DNA of 64,000 nt from Paraburkholderia hiiakae (GTDB lineage Bacteria > Pseudomonadota > Gammaproteobacteria > Burkholderiales > Burkholderiaceae): contig NZ_CAJHCQ010000003.1 in the NCBI RefSeq assembly GCF_904848665.1, positions 1 through 64,000 on the forward strand, in the 5' to 3' direction. Below, piece after piece: positions 9,051-17,492 of this stretch. Below the pieces are notes generated by a model that made no database searches, had not been told where the DNA came from, and was given only the letters and a program-made list of their open reading frames with translations. The position numbers and the translations under genes are program-made. Numbering within the stretch: position 1 is the stretch's first letter; each line of letters begins with the position of its first letter.

Positions 9051-10628
9051 ATGCGTTTTCTGCGTTTTCTCAAGATTTTCTTCACCGTCATCCGCTTCGG
9101 CCTGGACGAGATGATGTTGAGCCGGATCAACGACCGGCGTGTGGCGCTGCTCCTGCGCATCACCACGATCGGCCGTCGCTTCGACGACCCGCCTGGCTTG
9201 CGCTTGCGTCTCGCCCTGGAAAGCCTCGGCCCGATCTTCGTGAAATTCGGCCAGGTGCTGTCCACGCGCCGCGACCTGCTGCCGCCCGATATCGCCAACG
9301 AGCTTGCGAAACTGCAGGACCAGGTGCCCCCGTTCGATTCGAACGTCGCGATCGGCCTGATCGAGAAATCGCTGGGGGCGCCGGTCGATGCGATTTTCGA
9401 CGAGTTCGAGCGCGTGCCGGTGGCGAGCGCGTCGATTGCGCAGGTGCACTTCGCCAAGGTGAAGTCCGGCCAGCACGCGGGCAAGCCGGTGGCGGTGAAG
9501 GTGCTGCGCCCGAACATGCGTCCGGTGATCGATTCGGACCTCGCGCTGCTGCGCGACATCGCCGTGTGGGCCGAGCGCCTGTGGGCCGACGGCAAGCGCC
9601 TGAAGCCGCGCGAAGTGGTGGCCGAATTCGACAAGTACCTGCACGACGAACTCGACCTCATGCGCGAGGCCGCCAACGGCAGCCAGTTGCGCCGCAATTT
9701 CGCGGGCCTCGACTTGTTGCTCGTGCCGGAAATGTACTGGGAATTCAGCACGGCCAACGTGCTCGTAATGGAGCGCATGGTCGGCGTGCCGATCAGCCAG
9801 GTGGACAAGTTGCGCGCGGCGGGCGTGGACATTCCGAAGCTCGCGCGCGAGGGCGTGGAGATCTTCTTCACGCAGGTGTTCCGTGACGGTTTCTTTCACG
9901 CCGACATGCATCCCGGCAACATCCAGGTGAGCCTCGATCCCGCGCATTTCGGCCGCTATATCGCGCTCGATTTCGGCATCGTCGGTGCGCTGTCGGACTT
10001 CGACAAGAACTACCTCGCGCAGAACTTTCTCGCGTTCTTCAAGCGCGACTATCACCGCGTGGCGACGCTGCATATCGAGTCGGGGTGGGTGCCGCCCAAT
10101 ACGCGCGTGGAAGAGCTGGAAAGCGCGATTCGCGCCGTGTGCGAACCGTATTTCGACCGGGCGTTGAAGGACATTTCGCTGGGCCAGGTGCTGTTGCGGT
10201 TGTTCCAGACCTCGCGGCGCTTCAACGTGGAAATTCAGCCGCAACTCGTGCTGCTGCAAAAGACCATGCTCAACGTCGAAGGCCTTGGGCGCTCGCTCGA
10301 TCCGGAACTCGATCTCTGGAAAACGGCGAAGCCTTATCTCGAGCGCTGGATGACCGAGCAGATCGGCCTGCGCGGCTGGTACGAGCGCTTCAAGATCGAA
10401 GCGCCGCAATGGAGCAAGACGCTGCCGCAATTGCCGCGTCTTGTGCACCAGGCGCTGCTGCACCGCCAGGAGCCGGGCGGTTTCGCCAACGACGAGACAA
10501 TCCGCGCGATGCTCGCCGAGCAACGCCGCACGAACCGCCTGCTGCAGGGCCTGCTTGTGTTCGGCGTGGCCGTGGGCGTGGGCATGGTGGCGGCGCGCGT
10601 GTGGCTCGCATTCGCCTACGGCGGCTGA
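9051..10628 (+). CDS. ubiB: Ubiquinone biosynthesis regulatory ATPase/kinase-like protein UbiB
   Basis: Atypical ABC1/ADCK-family kinase-like ATPase needed for ubiquinone synthesis. It has 525 residues. The KxGQ element [16 protein letters not shown] is seen near residue 63 and the Ala-rich nucleotide loop [14 protein letters not shown] near 123. The catalytic core contains [11 protein letters not shown] and ALDFGIVG. The C-terminus carries hydrophobic helices ([19 protein letters not shown]) that anchor it in the inner membrane. It follows ubiJ in the conserved ubiJ-ubiB order, and a methyltransferase gene follows 27 nt downstream. Confidence 0.97.
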   Translation: MRFLRFLKIFFTVIRFGLDEMMLSRINDRRVALLLRITTIGRRFDDPPGLRLRLALESLGPIFVKFGQVLSTRRDLLPPDIANELAKLQDQVPPFDSNVAIGLIEKSLGAPVDAIFDEFERVPVASASIAQVHFAKVKSGQHAGKPVAVKVLRPNMRPVIDSDLALLRDIAVWAERLWADGKRLKPREVVAEFDKYLHDELDLMREAANGSQLRRNFAGLDLLLVPEMYWEFSTANVLVMERMVGVPISQVDKLRAAGVDIPKLAREGVEIFFTQVFRDGFFHADMHPGNIQVSLDPAHFGRYIALDFGIVGALSDFDKNYLAQNFLAFFKRDYHRVATLHIESGWVPPNTRVEELESAIRAVCEPYFDRALKDISLGQVLLRLFQTSRRFNVEIQPQLVLLQKTMLNVEGLGRSLDPELDLWKTAKPYLERWMTEQIGLRGWYERFKIEAPQWSKTLPQLPRLVHQALLHRQEPGGFANDETIRAMLAEQRRTNRLLQGLLVFGVAVGVGMVAARVWLAFAYGG

Positions 10629-10655
10629 CTGACCACGAGAGCAAGGAGTGAGACG

Positions 10656-11306
10656 ATGAGCGACCCGACCCTGCCGCCGCAACCGGGCGAAGCGCCCGAA
10701 TTCGAAACCCGCGACCCGGCGTCGCCCTCGTTCTGGGACGAGCGCTTCGAGCGCGGCTTCACGCCGTGGGACCAGGCGGGCGTGCAGCGCCAGTTTGAAG
10801 CCTTCGCCACCGCGCACCCTGAGGCCGCGGTGCTGATTCCGGGCTGCGGCAACGCCTGGGAAGCGCGCTGGCTCGCCGAGCGCGGCCGCACGGTGCGCGC
10901 CATCGACTTCGCGCCGGCCGCGGTTGCGAGCGCGCGCGCGGCGCTGGGGCAGTACGCCGGTGTCGTCGAAGAGGCGGACTTTTACGCCTACACGCCGCCG
11001 TTCGCGCCAGCCTGGGTGTTCGAGCGCGCTTTCCTGTGCGCGCTGCCCAAGGCGCAGCGCGCGAGCTACGCCGCGCGCATGGCCCAACTGTTGCAGCCCG
11101 GCGCGCTGCTGGCGGGCTACTTCTTCATCGGCGAAACGCCCAAGGGGCCACCGTTCGCCATCGCACGTGACGAACTCGACGCCTTGCTCACGCCGTATTT
11201 CACGCTGGCCGACGATCAGCCTGTGGCCGACTCGCTGCCCGTGTTCGTCGGGCGCGAACGCTGGCTCGTGTGGCGCCGCAACGACGTCGCGCCGTCGCAC
11301 GTTTGA
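10656..11306 (+). CDS. TPMT-like SAM-dependent methyltransferase
   Basis: A 216-residue class I methyltransferase of the thiopurine S-methyltransferase-like family. Seen: FWDERFERGFTPWDQAGVQ near residue 26 (family signature with W-D-x-R/F-x-x-G-x-T-P-W-D), the SAM motif VLIPGCGNAWEARWLAERG near residue 55, then AIDFAPAAVASARA. ATG at 10656 follows GAGCAAGGAGTG. It is last in the ubi cluster, before a 218-nt gap. The substrate is unknown. Thiol, selenium or tellurium detoxification is known for relatives but cannot be assigned here. Confidence 0.82.
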   Translation: MSDPTLPPQPGEAPEFETRDPASPSFWDERFERGFTPWDQAGVQRQFEAFATAHPEAAVLIPGCGNAWEARWLAERGRTVRAIDFAPAAVASARAALGQYAGVVEEADFYAYTPPFAPAWVFERAFLCALPKAQRASYAARMAQLLQPGALLAGYFFIGETPKGPPFAIARDELDALLTPYFTLADDQPVADSLPVFVGRERWLVWRRNDVAPSHV

Positions 11307-11472
11307 GCTATGTCAGGCGGGCGCGCCATGCGCTCGCCGCCTTGCATCGCCGCGCGCGCTCTTGATGTGCGCGCAACCTGCCCTCATGTGACTTGAGGCG
11401 GTCGCGACCCTCGAACCCTCCCCGCTGGACACCCAAGCCCGGTAAATGCCAGGGGCGATGTTGGTTTGCGGC

Positions 11473-11478
11473 TATAAT
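11473..11478 (+). promoter_or_regulatory. Candidate -10 element upstream of fmdB-like gene
   Basis: Perfect TATAAT hexamer 46 nt before the FmdB start codon, in the 218-nt gap after the methyltransferase gene. No good -35 is seen at 16-18 bp spacing, so the call rests on the -10 alone. Confidence 0.4.
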
Positions 11479-11524
11479 TCAAGGCTTTGCAAGCAATTAT
11501 CAGATTTTCATCAGGATAGAGATC

Positions 11525-11884
11525 ATGCCGATCTACGCTTATCGCTGCGAGTCGTGCGGCTTCGACAAGGACGTGCTCCAAAAGATGAGCGATGCGCCCC
11601 TGACGCAGTGCCCGAGCTGCGGCGCGGACACATTTCGCAAGCAGGTTACCGCAGCGGGCTTCCAGCTGAAGGGTTCGGGCTGGTACGTCACCGATTTCCG
11701 CGGCGGGAACGGCGCCAAGAGCGGTGCGGCGACCGGCGCGAAGGCGGCGGGCGAAAACGCATCGTCGTCGGAGGGCAGCAAGCCGGCCGGCGAGGGCGCC
11801 GCGAGCGCCTCCAGCGATTCGAGCGCGGCCGCGCCCGCCGCGAGCACCCCAGCGAGCACGCCCAGTCCGGCGGCCTCGACCTGA
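11525..11884 (+). CDS. FmdB-type zinc ribbon protein
   Basis: A 119-residue protein. The first 60 residues are a zinc ribbon with CESCG and CPSCG pairs (MPIYAYRCESCGFDKD..., LTQCPSCG), followed by the family's FQLKGSGWYVTDFR. The last 55 residues are a low-complexity Ala/Ser/Gly/Pro tail (ASSSEGSKPAGEGAASAS...), probably disordered. FmdB-family proteins are putative regulators with no settled function. The gene heads the conserved betaproteobacterial set fmdB-DUF502-aspS. Confidence 0.87.
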   Translation: MPIYAYRCESCGFDKDVLQKMSDAPLTQCPSCGADTFRKQVTAAGFQLKGSGWYVTDFRGGNGAKSGAATGAKAAGENASSSEGSKPAGEGAASASSDSSAAAPAASTPASTPSPAAST

Positions 11885-11982
11885 AAAACCTGCGGCGCGA
11901 TTCCTGCATTCCCGGGGACACGCGCCGCGCCGAAGCCGCGCCGGCAGCCCGTATGCCGCGCGCGGCGCGTTTGGCGGTGTAC

Positions 11983-12624
11983 ATGACGATCAAGAAAGCG
12001 ACGTTCAAATCGGTATTCCTGACCGGCCTGCTGGTGCTGGTGCCGTTGGCCATCACGCTGTGGGTGCTGAACCTCGTGATCGGCACGATGGATCAGACGC
12101 TACTGCTGCTGCCCGAATCGTGGCGGCCGGAGCGCATGTTCGGCGTGCGCCTGCCGGGTCTTGGCGCGGTGCTCACGCTCGCGTTCATCTTCGGGGTCGG
12201 TCTGCTCACGCACAACTTCATCGGCCAGAAGCTGGTGGAGTGGTGGAACGCCCTGGTGCGCCGCATTCCGATCATCGGACCGCTGTACGGCAGCATCCAG
12301 CAGGTTTCCGATACACTGCTTTCGAGCAACGGCAACGCATTTCGCAAGGCACTCCTGATCGAGTACCCGCGCAAGGGTTCGTGGACGATCGCGTTTCTCA
12401 CCGGCATTCCGGGCGGCGACGTGGTCAACCACCTGCGGGAAGATCACGTGAGCGTGTATGTCCCGACTACGCCGAATCCCACGTCGGGATTTTTCCTGAT
12501 GGTGCCAAAGAGCGAGGTGGTCGAGCTGGACATGACCGTCGACGCCGCGCTCAAGTATATTGTTTCGATGGGCGTGGTCGCGCCGACAACCTCTCCACGC
12601 CGCCCCATCGATCCTCCGCTTTAA
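11983..12624 (+). CDS. DUF502 family inner-membrane protein
   Basis: A 213-residue membrane protein. Two transmembrane helices are visible near the N-terminus (about residues 9-31, VFLTGLLVLVPLAITLWVLN, and about 62-84, LGAVLTLAFIFGVGLLTHN). Then come the family motif RRIPIIGPLYGSIQQVSDT and a cytosolic domain with FLTGIPGGDVV and VPTTPNPTSGFFLMVP. The start is ATG at 11983 (MTIKKATFKSVF). An ATG at 11953 would add an unconserved Arg-rich leader. It lies 98 nt after fmdB and 64 nt before aspS. Function unknown. Confidence 0.85.
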   Translation: MTIKKATFKSVFLTGLLVLVPLAITLWVLNLVIGTMDQTLLLLPESWRPERMFGVRLPGLGAVLTLAFIFGVGLLTHNFIGQKLVEWWNALVRRIPIIGPLYGSIQQVSDTLLSSNGNAFRKALLIEYPRKGSWTIAFLTGIPGGDVVNHLREDHVSVYVPTTPNPTSGFFLMVPKSEVVELDMTVDAALKYIVSMGVVAPTTSPRRPIDPPL

Positions 12625-12688
12625 ATACCGGACGACGCGCTTGCACGCGCCGCTCCCGTTCATTCATGCATAACGAAAGACGAACATC

Positions 12689-14494
12689 ATGTCGATGAGA
12701 TCTGAATACTGCGGTCTGGTGACCGAACAGCTGCTGGGCCAAACTGTTTCGCTGTGCGGATGGGTGCAGCGGCGCCGCGACCACGGCGGCGTCATCTTCA
12801 TCGACCTGCGCGATCGCGAGGGCCTCGTCCAGGTCGTCTGCGATCCGGACCGCGCGGAAATGTTCAAGGCCGCCGAAGACGTGCGCAACGAGTTCTGCGT
12901 GCAGGTGAAGGGTCTCGTTCGCAATCGTCCCGAAGGCACGGTCAACGCCAACCTCACGAGCGGCAAGATCGAAGTGCTTTGCCACGAGCTCGTGGTGCTC
13001 AACGCGTCGGTCACGCCGCCGTTCCAGCTCGACGACGACAACCTCTCGGAAACCACGCGCCTCACACATCGCGTGCTCGACCTGCGCCGTCCGCAGATGC
13101 AGCACAACCTGCGTCTGCGCTATCGCGTGACGATGGCCGTGCGCAGGTATCTCGACGCGCTCGGCTTCATCGACATCGAAACGCCGATGCTCACGAAGAG
13201 CACGCCGGAAGGCGCACGCGACTACCTCGTGCCGTCGCGCGTGAACGCAGGCCAGTTTTTCGCGCTGCCGCAGTCGCCGCAGCTCTTCAAGCAGCTCTTG
13301 ATGGTGGCGAACTTCGATCGCTACTACCAGATCGTCAAGTGCTTCCGCGACGAAGACCTGCGCGCTGACCGTCAGCCCGAATTCACGCAGATCGACTGCG
13401 AAACGTCGTTCCTCGGCGAGCAGGAAATCCGTGACCTGTTCGAAGACATGGCGCGTCATGTGTTCAAGGAAACGATCGGCGTCGAGCTCGAAGCGAAGTT
13501 CCCGGTCATGCCTTACTCGGAAGCCATGAGCCGCTTCGGCTCGGACAAGCCGGACCTGCGCGTGAAGCTCGAATTCACGGAACTGACGGACGCCGTCAAG
13601 GACGTGGACTTCAAGGTGTTCAGCACGCCGGCCAACAGCAAGGACGGCCGCGTCGCGGCGCTGCGCGTGCCGAAGGGCGGCGAACTCTCGCGCGGTGACA
13701 TCGACGGCTACACGGAATTCGTGCGCATCTACGGCGCGAAGGGCCTCGCCTGGATCAAGATCAACGAAGTCGCGAAGGGCCGCGACGGTCTGCAAAGCCC
13801 GATCGTCAAGAACCTGCACGACGCGTCGATCGCCGCTATCCTCGAGCGCACCGGCGCGCAAGACGGCGACATCATCTTCTTTGCAGCCGACCGCGCGAAG
13901 GTGGTGAACGACAGCCTGGGCGCGCTGCGCCTGAAGATCGGCCATTCGGAGTTCGGTCGTGCCAACGGTTTGGTCGAGAAGGGCTGGAAGCCGCTGTGGG
14001 TGATCGACTTCCCGATGTTCGAGTACGACGAGGAAGAAAACCGCTACGTGGCTGCCCACCACCCGTTCACGAGCCCGAAGGACGAGCACCTGGAATACCT
14101 CGAAACGGATCCGGGCCGCTGCCTTGCTAAGGCTTACGACATGGTGCTGAACGGCTGGGAAATCGGCGGCGGTTCCGTGCGTATCTATCAGGAAGACGTG
14201 CAGAGCAAGGTGTTCCGCGCGCTCAAGATCAATGCGGAAGAAGCCCGCGCGAAGTTCGGCTTCCTGCTCGACGCGCTCCAGTATGGCGCGCCGCCGCACG
14301 GTGGTATCGCGTTCGGTCTGGACCGCATCGTGACGATGATGGCCGGCGCCGACTCGATCCGCGATGTGATCGCATTCCCGAAGACGCAGCGTGCGCAGGA
14401 TCTGCTCACGCAGGCGCCGAGCCCGGTGGACGAGCGCCAGCTGCGCGAACTGCACATCCGTCTGCGTCAACCCGAGCAGAAGACGGCGCAGTAA
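12689..14494 (+). CDS. aspS: Aspartate--tRNA ligase
   Basis: Class II aminoacyl-tRNA synthetase of 601 residues, bacterial type. Seen: N-terminal OB-fold anticodon-binding domain ([26 protein letters not shown]), motif 1-2 region ([18 protein letters not shown]), the bacterial GAD insertion in the middle, and C-terminal motif 3 ([19 protein letters not shown]). The start is ATG at 12689 (MSMRSEYCG). Many betaproteobacterial AspRS also charge tRNA-Asn with aspartate; sequence inspection alone does not settle this. A strong terminator follows at 14547-14575. Confidence 0.97.
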   Translation: MSMRSEYCGLVTEQLLGQTVSLCGWVQRRRDHGGVIFIDLRDREGLVQVVCDPDRAEMFKAAEDVRNEFCVQVKGLVRNRPEGTVNANLTSGKIEVLCHELVVLNASVTPPFQLDDDNLSETTRLTHRVLDLRRPQMQHNLRLRYRVTMAVRRYLDALGFIDIETPMLTKSTPEGARDYLVPSRVNAGQFFALPQSPQLFKQLLMVANFDRYYQIVKCFRDEDLRADRQPEFTQIDCETSFLGEQEIRDLFEDMARHVFKETIGVELEAKFPVMPYSEAMSRFGSDKPDLRVKLEFTELTDAVKDVDFKVFSTPANSKDGRVAALRVPKGGELSRGDIDGYTEFVRIYGAKGLAWIKINEVAKGRDGLQSPIVKNLHDASIAAILERTGAQDGDIIFFAADRAKVVNDSLGALRLKIGHSEFGRANGLVEKGWKPLWVIDFPMFEYDEEENRYVAAHHPFTSPKDEHLEYLETDPGRCLAKAYDMVLNGWEIGGGSVRIYQEDVQSKVFRALKINAEEARAKFGFLLDALQYGAPPHGGIAFGLDRIVTMMAGADSIRDVIAFPKTQRAQDLLTQAPSPVDERQLRELHIRLRQPEQKTAQ

Positions 14495-14546
14495 GCTACA
14501 CCTCCTGCTGCGAAGGCCCGCCAGGGCTTTTGCATCGCAACAACAG

Positions 14547-14575
14547 AAAAGGCGCATCGTGCGCCTTTTTTGCTT
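14547..14575 (+). terminator. Rho-independent terminator after aspS
   Basis: Perfect 10-bp stem AAAAGGCGCA / TGCGCCTTTT with a TCG loop, running into a T tract, about 50 nt after the aspS stop. Confidence 0.9.
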
Positions 14576-14642
14576 TTTGCGTTAAATTACCTTTAGACGC
14601 GCCGCAAGCGCGCAGCGCGCGTTCCTCCCCAGCTCCATCACC

Positions 14643-15146
14643 ATGCAGAAGCCGCCGAAGATTCCGGAATCCGTACTCGTCGTCATTCATACGCCGCAAC
14701 TGGAGGTCCTGATCATCGAACGCGCCGACCGGCCCGGTTTCTGGCAGTCGGTCACAGGCTCCAAGGACCGGCACGACGAACCGTTCGCCGAAACCGCCAT
14801 GCGGGAGGTGGGCGAAGAGACGGGTATTGCTGTCGGCGCGGTGGGCGTTCCGCCGTCGGCGCTGCTCGACTGGCATCACGAGATCGAGTACGAAATCTAT
14901 CCCGTGTGGCGCCATCGCTATGCGCCGGGTGTTACGCGCAACACCGAGCATTGGTTCAGCCTGGAAGTGCCCACGGGCACAGTCGTCACGCTCGCGCCGC
15001 GCGAGCATACGGCTTATGTGTGGCTGCCCTACGAGCAGGCGGCGGCGAAGTGCTTCTCGTGGTCGAACCGCGAGGCCATTCTGCAACTGCCCGAGCGGCT
15101 ACGCGAGGGACGCGAAGGGCGCGAAGGAAGTGAGGGACGCGGGTGA
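14643..15146 (+). CDS. nudB: Dihydroneopterin triphosphate diphosphatase (Nudix)
   Basis: Nudix hydrolase acting on dihydroneopterin triphosphate in folate synthesis. It has 167 residues. The Nudix box GSKDRHDEPFAETAMREV...EETGI is seen around residues 38-61, with one extra residue before the first Glu compared with the consensus, and the flanking FWQSVTGS is typical of NudB. The last 14 residues are a repetitive REG tail encoded by a 9-bp tandem repeat and are not part of the fold. It lies 148 nt after aspS and 7 nt before clsB. Confidence 0.88.
   Translation: MQKPPKIPESVLVVIHTPQLEVLIIERADRPGFWQSVTGSKDRHDEPFAETAMREVGEETGIAVGAVGVPPSALLDWHHEIEYEIYPVWRHRYAPGVTRNTEHWFSLEVPTGTVVTLAPREHTAYVWLPYEQAAAKCFSWSNREAILQLPERLREGREGREGSEGRG
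15102..15137 (+). repeat. 9-bp tandem repeat in the 3' end of nudB
   Basis: Four imperfect 9-bp units (CGCGAGGGA, CGCGAAGGG, CGCGAAGGA, AGTGAGGGA) encode Arg-Glu-Gly x3 then Ser-Glu-Gly. Length variation between strains would be expected and would keep the frame. Confidence 0.75.
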
Positions 15147-15153
15147 GCCGAAC

Positions 15154-16542
15154 ATGAGCGAAACCAGTACCGATCCCGGCATTGAATCGCAGCGCGTGGT
15201 GAGGCTGCGCGAGGCGCTGCTTGGCCGGCGCTATCGTTCGCGCTATCGCTTCACGAGCGGCAACGACGTGCGCCTGTTCGAATCGAGCGCCGAACTGTTC
15301 GGCGCGATGATCGAACGCATCGACGCCGCCACGCGCGACGTTGCGCTCGAAACCTACATCTTTTGCGATGACGATATCGGCCGCGCGCTTTCCGATGCGC
15401 TCGTGCGCGCGGCGGCGCGCGGCGTGCGCGTGCGCGTCATCACTGACGGCATTGGCTCACCGCGTATTGCGCTCTTCGAGACCTGGCCCGGCGCCGGCGT
15501 GGAGCACCGCGTCTACAACCCGCATATCTTCGGGCGCTTCGGTTTTTCGCGCACGCACCGCAAGCTCGCCGTGATCGACGACCAGTTCGCGTATTGCGGC
15601 GGCATCAACGTGATCGACGATTTCGAGCAGGACGGCTACAGGCTGCCGTATCCGCGTTGGGATTTCGCCGTCGAACTGCACGGGCCCGTGGTCGTGGACG
15701 TGCGCCTTGCGATCGAGCAGCAGTGGCGGCGTATCCGTCTCGGCTACCGGCCGCCGCTGCCGCAGCAGCTTTCGCCCGGCGTGCCCGCGAGCGCGGGCTT
15801 CATGTCGCCGCATCCCACCGGCCACACGGTGGGGCGCCCCACGCAGATCGTCGACGACGCGTTGCGCGCGCTCGCGCCCACCGTGCGCTCGCCTCGTGCG
15901 AAGCGCTTCTTCACGCGTCTGCGCGAGCGTCTGCGCGCGAGCGTGCGCGATCCGCGCACGGCGGACGTGCCGTGCGTGGCGTTCGTCGCGCGCGACAACG
16001 TGGTCAACCGGCGCGCCATCGAAAAGGCTTATCTCGACGCCATCGGCGAGGCGCGCAAGGAAGTGCTGCTCGCCAATCCGTATTTCATGCCGGGCCGGCG
16101 GTTGCGGCGCGCGCTTGTGAGCGCCGCGGAACGCGGCGTGGCCGTCAGGCTTTTGGTCGGACGAAAGGAATTCAAGGTGCTCGACTACGGAGTGCCATTC
16201 CTCTATCACCAGCTTCTGAGCGCGGGCGTGCAGATTGCTGAGTATGAGAAAACGATGCTGCACGGCAAGGTGGCCGTCGTCGATTCGAGCTGGGGCACGG
16301 TGGGTTCCTCGAACCTCGATGCGCTCAGCCTCGTGCTCAACAACGAGGCCAACGTGTTGCTCGTGCAGCATCCGCAGATCGAACAGTTGCGCGAGGAGAT
16401 TCTCACGGCGTTCGGCGATGCCGCGCAGATCGACCGCGCGCGCTACGAGGCGCGGCCGTGGCACGTGCGCGGCGTGAACTGGCTCGCATGGGCGTTCTAT
16501 CGCGCGCTCATGAAGCTCATCACGGTAGGCGGCTACGACTAG
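15154..16542 (+). CDS. clsB: Cardiolipin synthase B (phospholipase D superfamily)
   Basis: Membrane phospholipid synthesis by phosphatidyl transfer. It has 462 residues with two HKD motifs: HRKLAVIDDQFAYCGGIN near residue 135 and HGKVAVVDSSWGTVGSSNLD near residue 370. No N-terminal transmembrane helices are seen, which fits ClsB rather than ClsA. ATG at 15154 lies 7 nt after the nudB stop, so the two are probably cotranscribed. The C-terminus ends with an amphipathic WLAWAFYRALMKLI segment. Confidence 0.88.
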   Translation: MSETSTDPGIESQRVVRLREALLGRRYRSRYRFTSGNDVRLFESSAELFGAMIERIDAATRDVALETYIFCDDDIGRALSDALVRAAARGVRVRVITDGIGSPRIALFETWPGAGVEHRVYNPHIFGRFGFSRTHRKLAVIDDQFAYCGGINVIDDFEQDGYRLPYPRWDFAVELHGPVVVDVRLAIEQQWRRIRLGYRPPLPQQLSPGVPASAGFMSPHPTGHTVGRPTQIVDDALRALAPTVRSPRAKRFFTRLRERLRASVRDPRTADVPCVAFVARDNVVNRRAIEKAYLDAIGEARKEVLLANPYFMPGRRLRRALVSAAERGVAVRLLVGRKEFKVLDYGVPFLYHQLLSAGVQIAEYEKTMLHGKVAVVDSSWGTVGSSNLDALSLVLNNEANVLLVQHPQIEQLREEILTAFGDAAQIDRARYEARPWHVRGVNWLAWAFYRALMKLITVGGYD

Positions 16543-16673
16543 AACGAGAACGCTGCCGTAAGCCCCACCGCGGCCCCTCGGCGCGATGCGCCTGCCATAC
16601 GAATCAGCGCGCGTGCAATCGAGAGAATGTCGGCTTGTGCGCGGCGCACGAACCCCGGAAATTAGAGTACCGG

Positions 16674-16691
16674 TTAGAAATCGGTTTCTAA
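16674..16691. promoter_or_regulatory. Perfect palindromic operator for the adjacent TetR regulator (predicted)
   Basis: TTAGAAATCGGTTTCTAA: perfect 7-bp arms around TCGG, about 130 bp upstream of the TetR gene. It sits just upstream of a candidate promoter (-35 TTGTTT 16700-16705, 17-bp spacer, -10 AACAAT 16723-16728). Size and symmetry suit a TetR dimer. No second copy was seen elsewhere in the fad operon. Confidence 0.65.
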
Positions 16692-16823
16692 TAAAGTCCT
16701 TGTTTCGCGGACGGCTGTCCTCAACAATAGTACGGCCGTTCGATTTAATTCAGGCCTAGATGTAAGCAGTTAATGAGCAGTTGACGGCTACATCGCGGCC
16801 ACATCGTTACGGTAAAGAAAGCT

Positions 16824-17423
16824 ATGCGAAAAGGCGAACAGACACGAGCCGCCATTCTGGATGCAGCACTCGACCTGGCAGGTCGCGATGGACTGGAAGG
16901 ACTGACCATCGGCCTGCTCGCCGAGCGCATGCAGATGAGCAAGAGTGGCGTCTTCGCTCACTTCGGGTCTCGGGAAGACCTGCAGGTCGAGGTGGTGCGC
17001 GAGTACCACCGTCGATTCGAGGAAGAAGTCTTCTTTCCGAGTTTGCGCGAGCCACGCGGTTTGCCGCGTCTGCGTGCGATGCTGTCGCGATGGTTCGAGA
17101 AGCGCATTCACGAAGTCACGACCGGCTGCATCTACATCAGCGGCGCCGTCGAGTACGACGACCGCGCGGACAGCCAGGTGCGCGAGACATTGGTCGCGAG
17201 CGTGTCGATGTGGCGCGCGGCGCTCCTGAGGGCCATTTCGCAGGCAATTGAAGAAGGCCATTTGCGCAAGGAGACCGATCCCGCGCTGATGCTCTTCGAA
17301 CTGTATAGCGTGACGCTCGGCCTGCATCATGACGGCCGCTTCCTGCATCTGCCGGACGCGGTCGAGCATACGTGGGCCGCGTTCGAGAAGCTGATTGTTT
17401 CGTATCAGAGCGAGACCCAGTAG
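16824..17423 (+). CDS. TetR/AcrR family transcriptional regulator (fatty-acid operon)
   Basis: A 199-residue repressor-type regulator. The N-terminal helix-turn-helix spans about residues 10-50 (RAAILDAALDLAGRDGLEGL, AERMQMSKSGVFAHFGSREDL), and the C-terminal ligand-binding domain is all-helical. It is the first gene of the run with fadE, fadN, fadA and an enoyl-CoA hydratase, 69 nt before fadE. Autoregulation through the palindrome at 16674-16691, relieved by an acyl-CoA, is the natural model. The ligand is inferred from the neighbours, not seen in sequence. Confidence 0.88.
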   Translation: MRKGEQTRAAILDAALDLAGRDGLEGLTIGLLAERMQMSKSGVFAHFGSREDLQVEVVREYHRRFEEEVFFPSLREPRGLPRLRAMLSRWFEKRIHEVTTGCIYISGAVEYDDRADSQVRETLVASVSMWRAALLRAISQAIEEGHLRKETDPALMLFELYSVTLGLHHDGRFLHLPDAVEHTWAAFEKLIVSYQSETQ

Positions 17424-17492
17424 CGCCTGGCTGCAACATCGGAGTCGCGGCGGCGCGCGAGGGACCCGAAGCTCAAATTTTGGAGAGAAGAC

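Noticed and set aside
9033..11300. Minus-strand open frame of 755 codons
   Set aside because: Antisense shadow of ubiB and the methyltransferase gene; composition is typical of reverse-frame GC-rich sequence.
12551..14557. Minus-strand open frame of 668 codons
   Set aside because: Antisense to aspS, no family resemblance.
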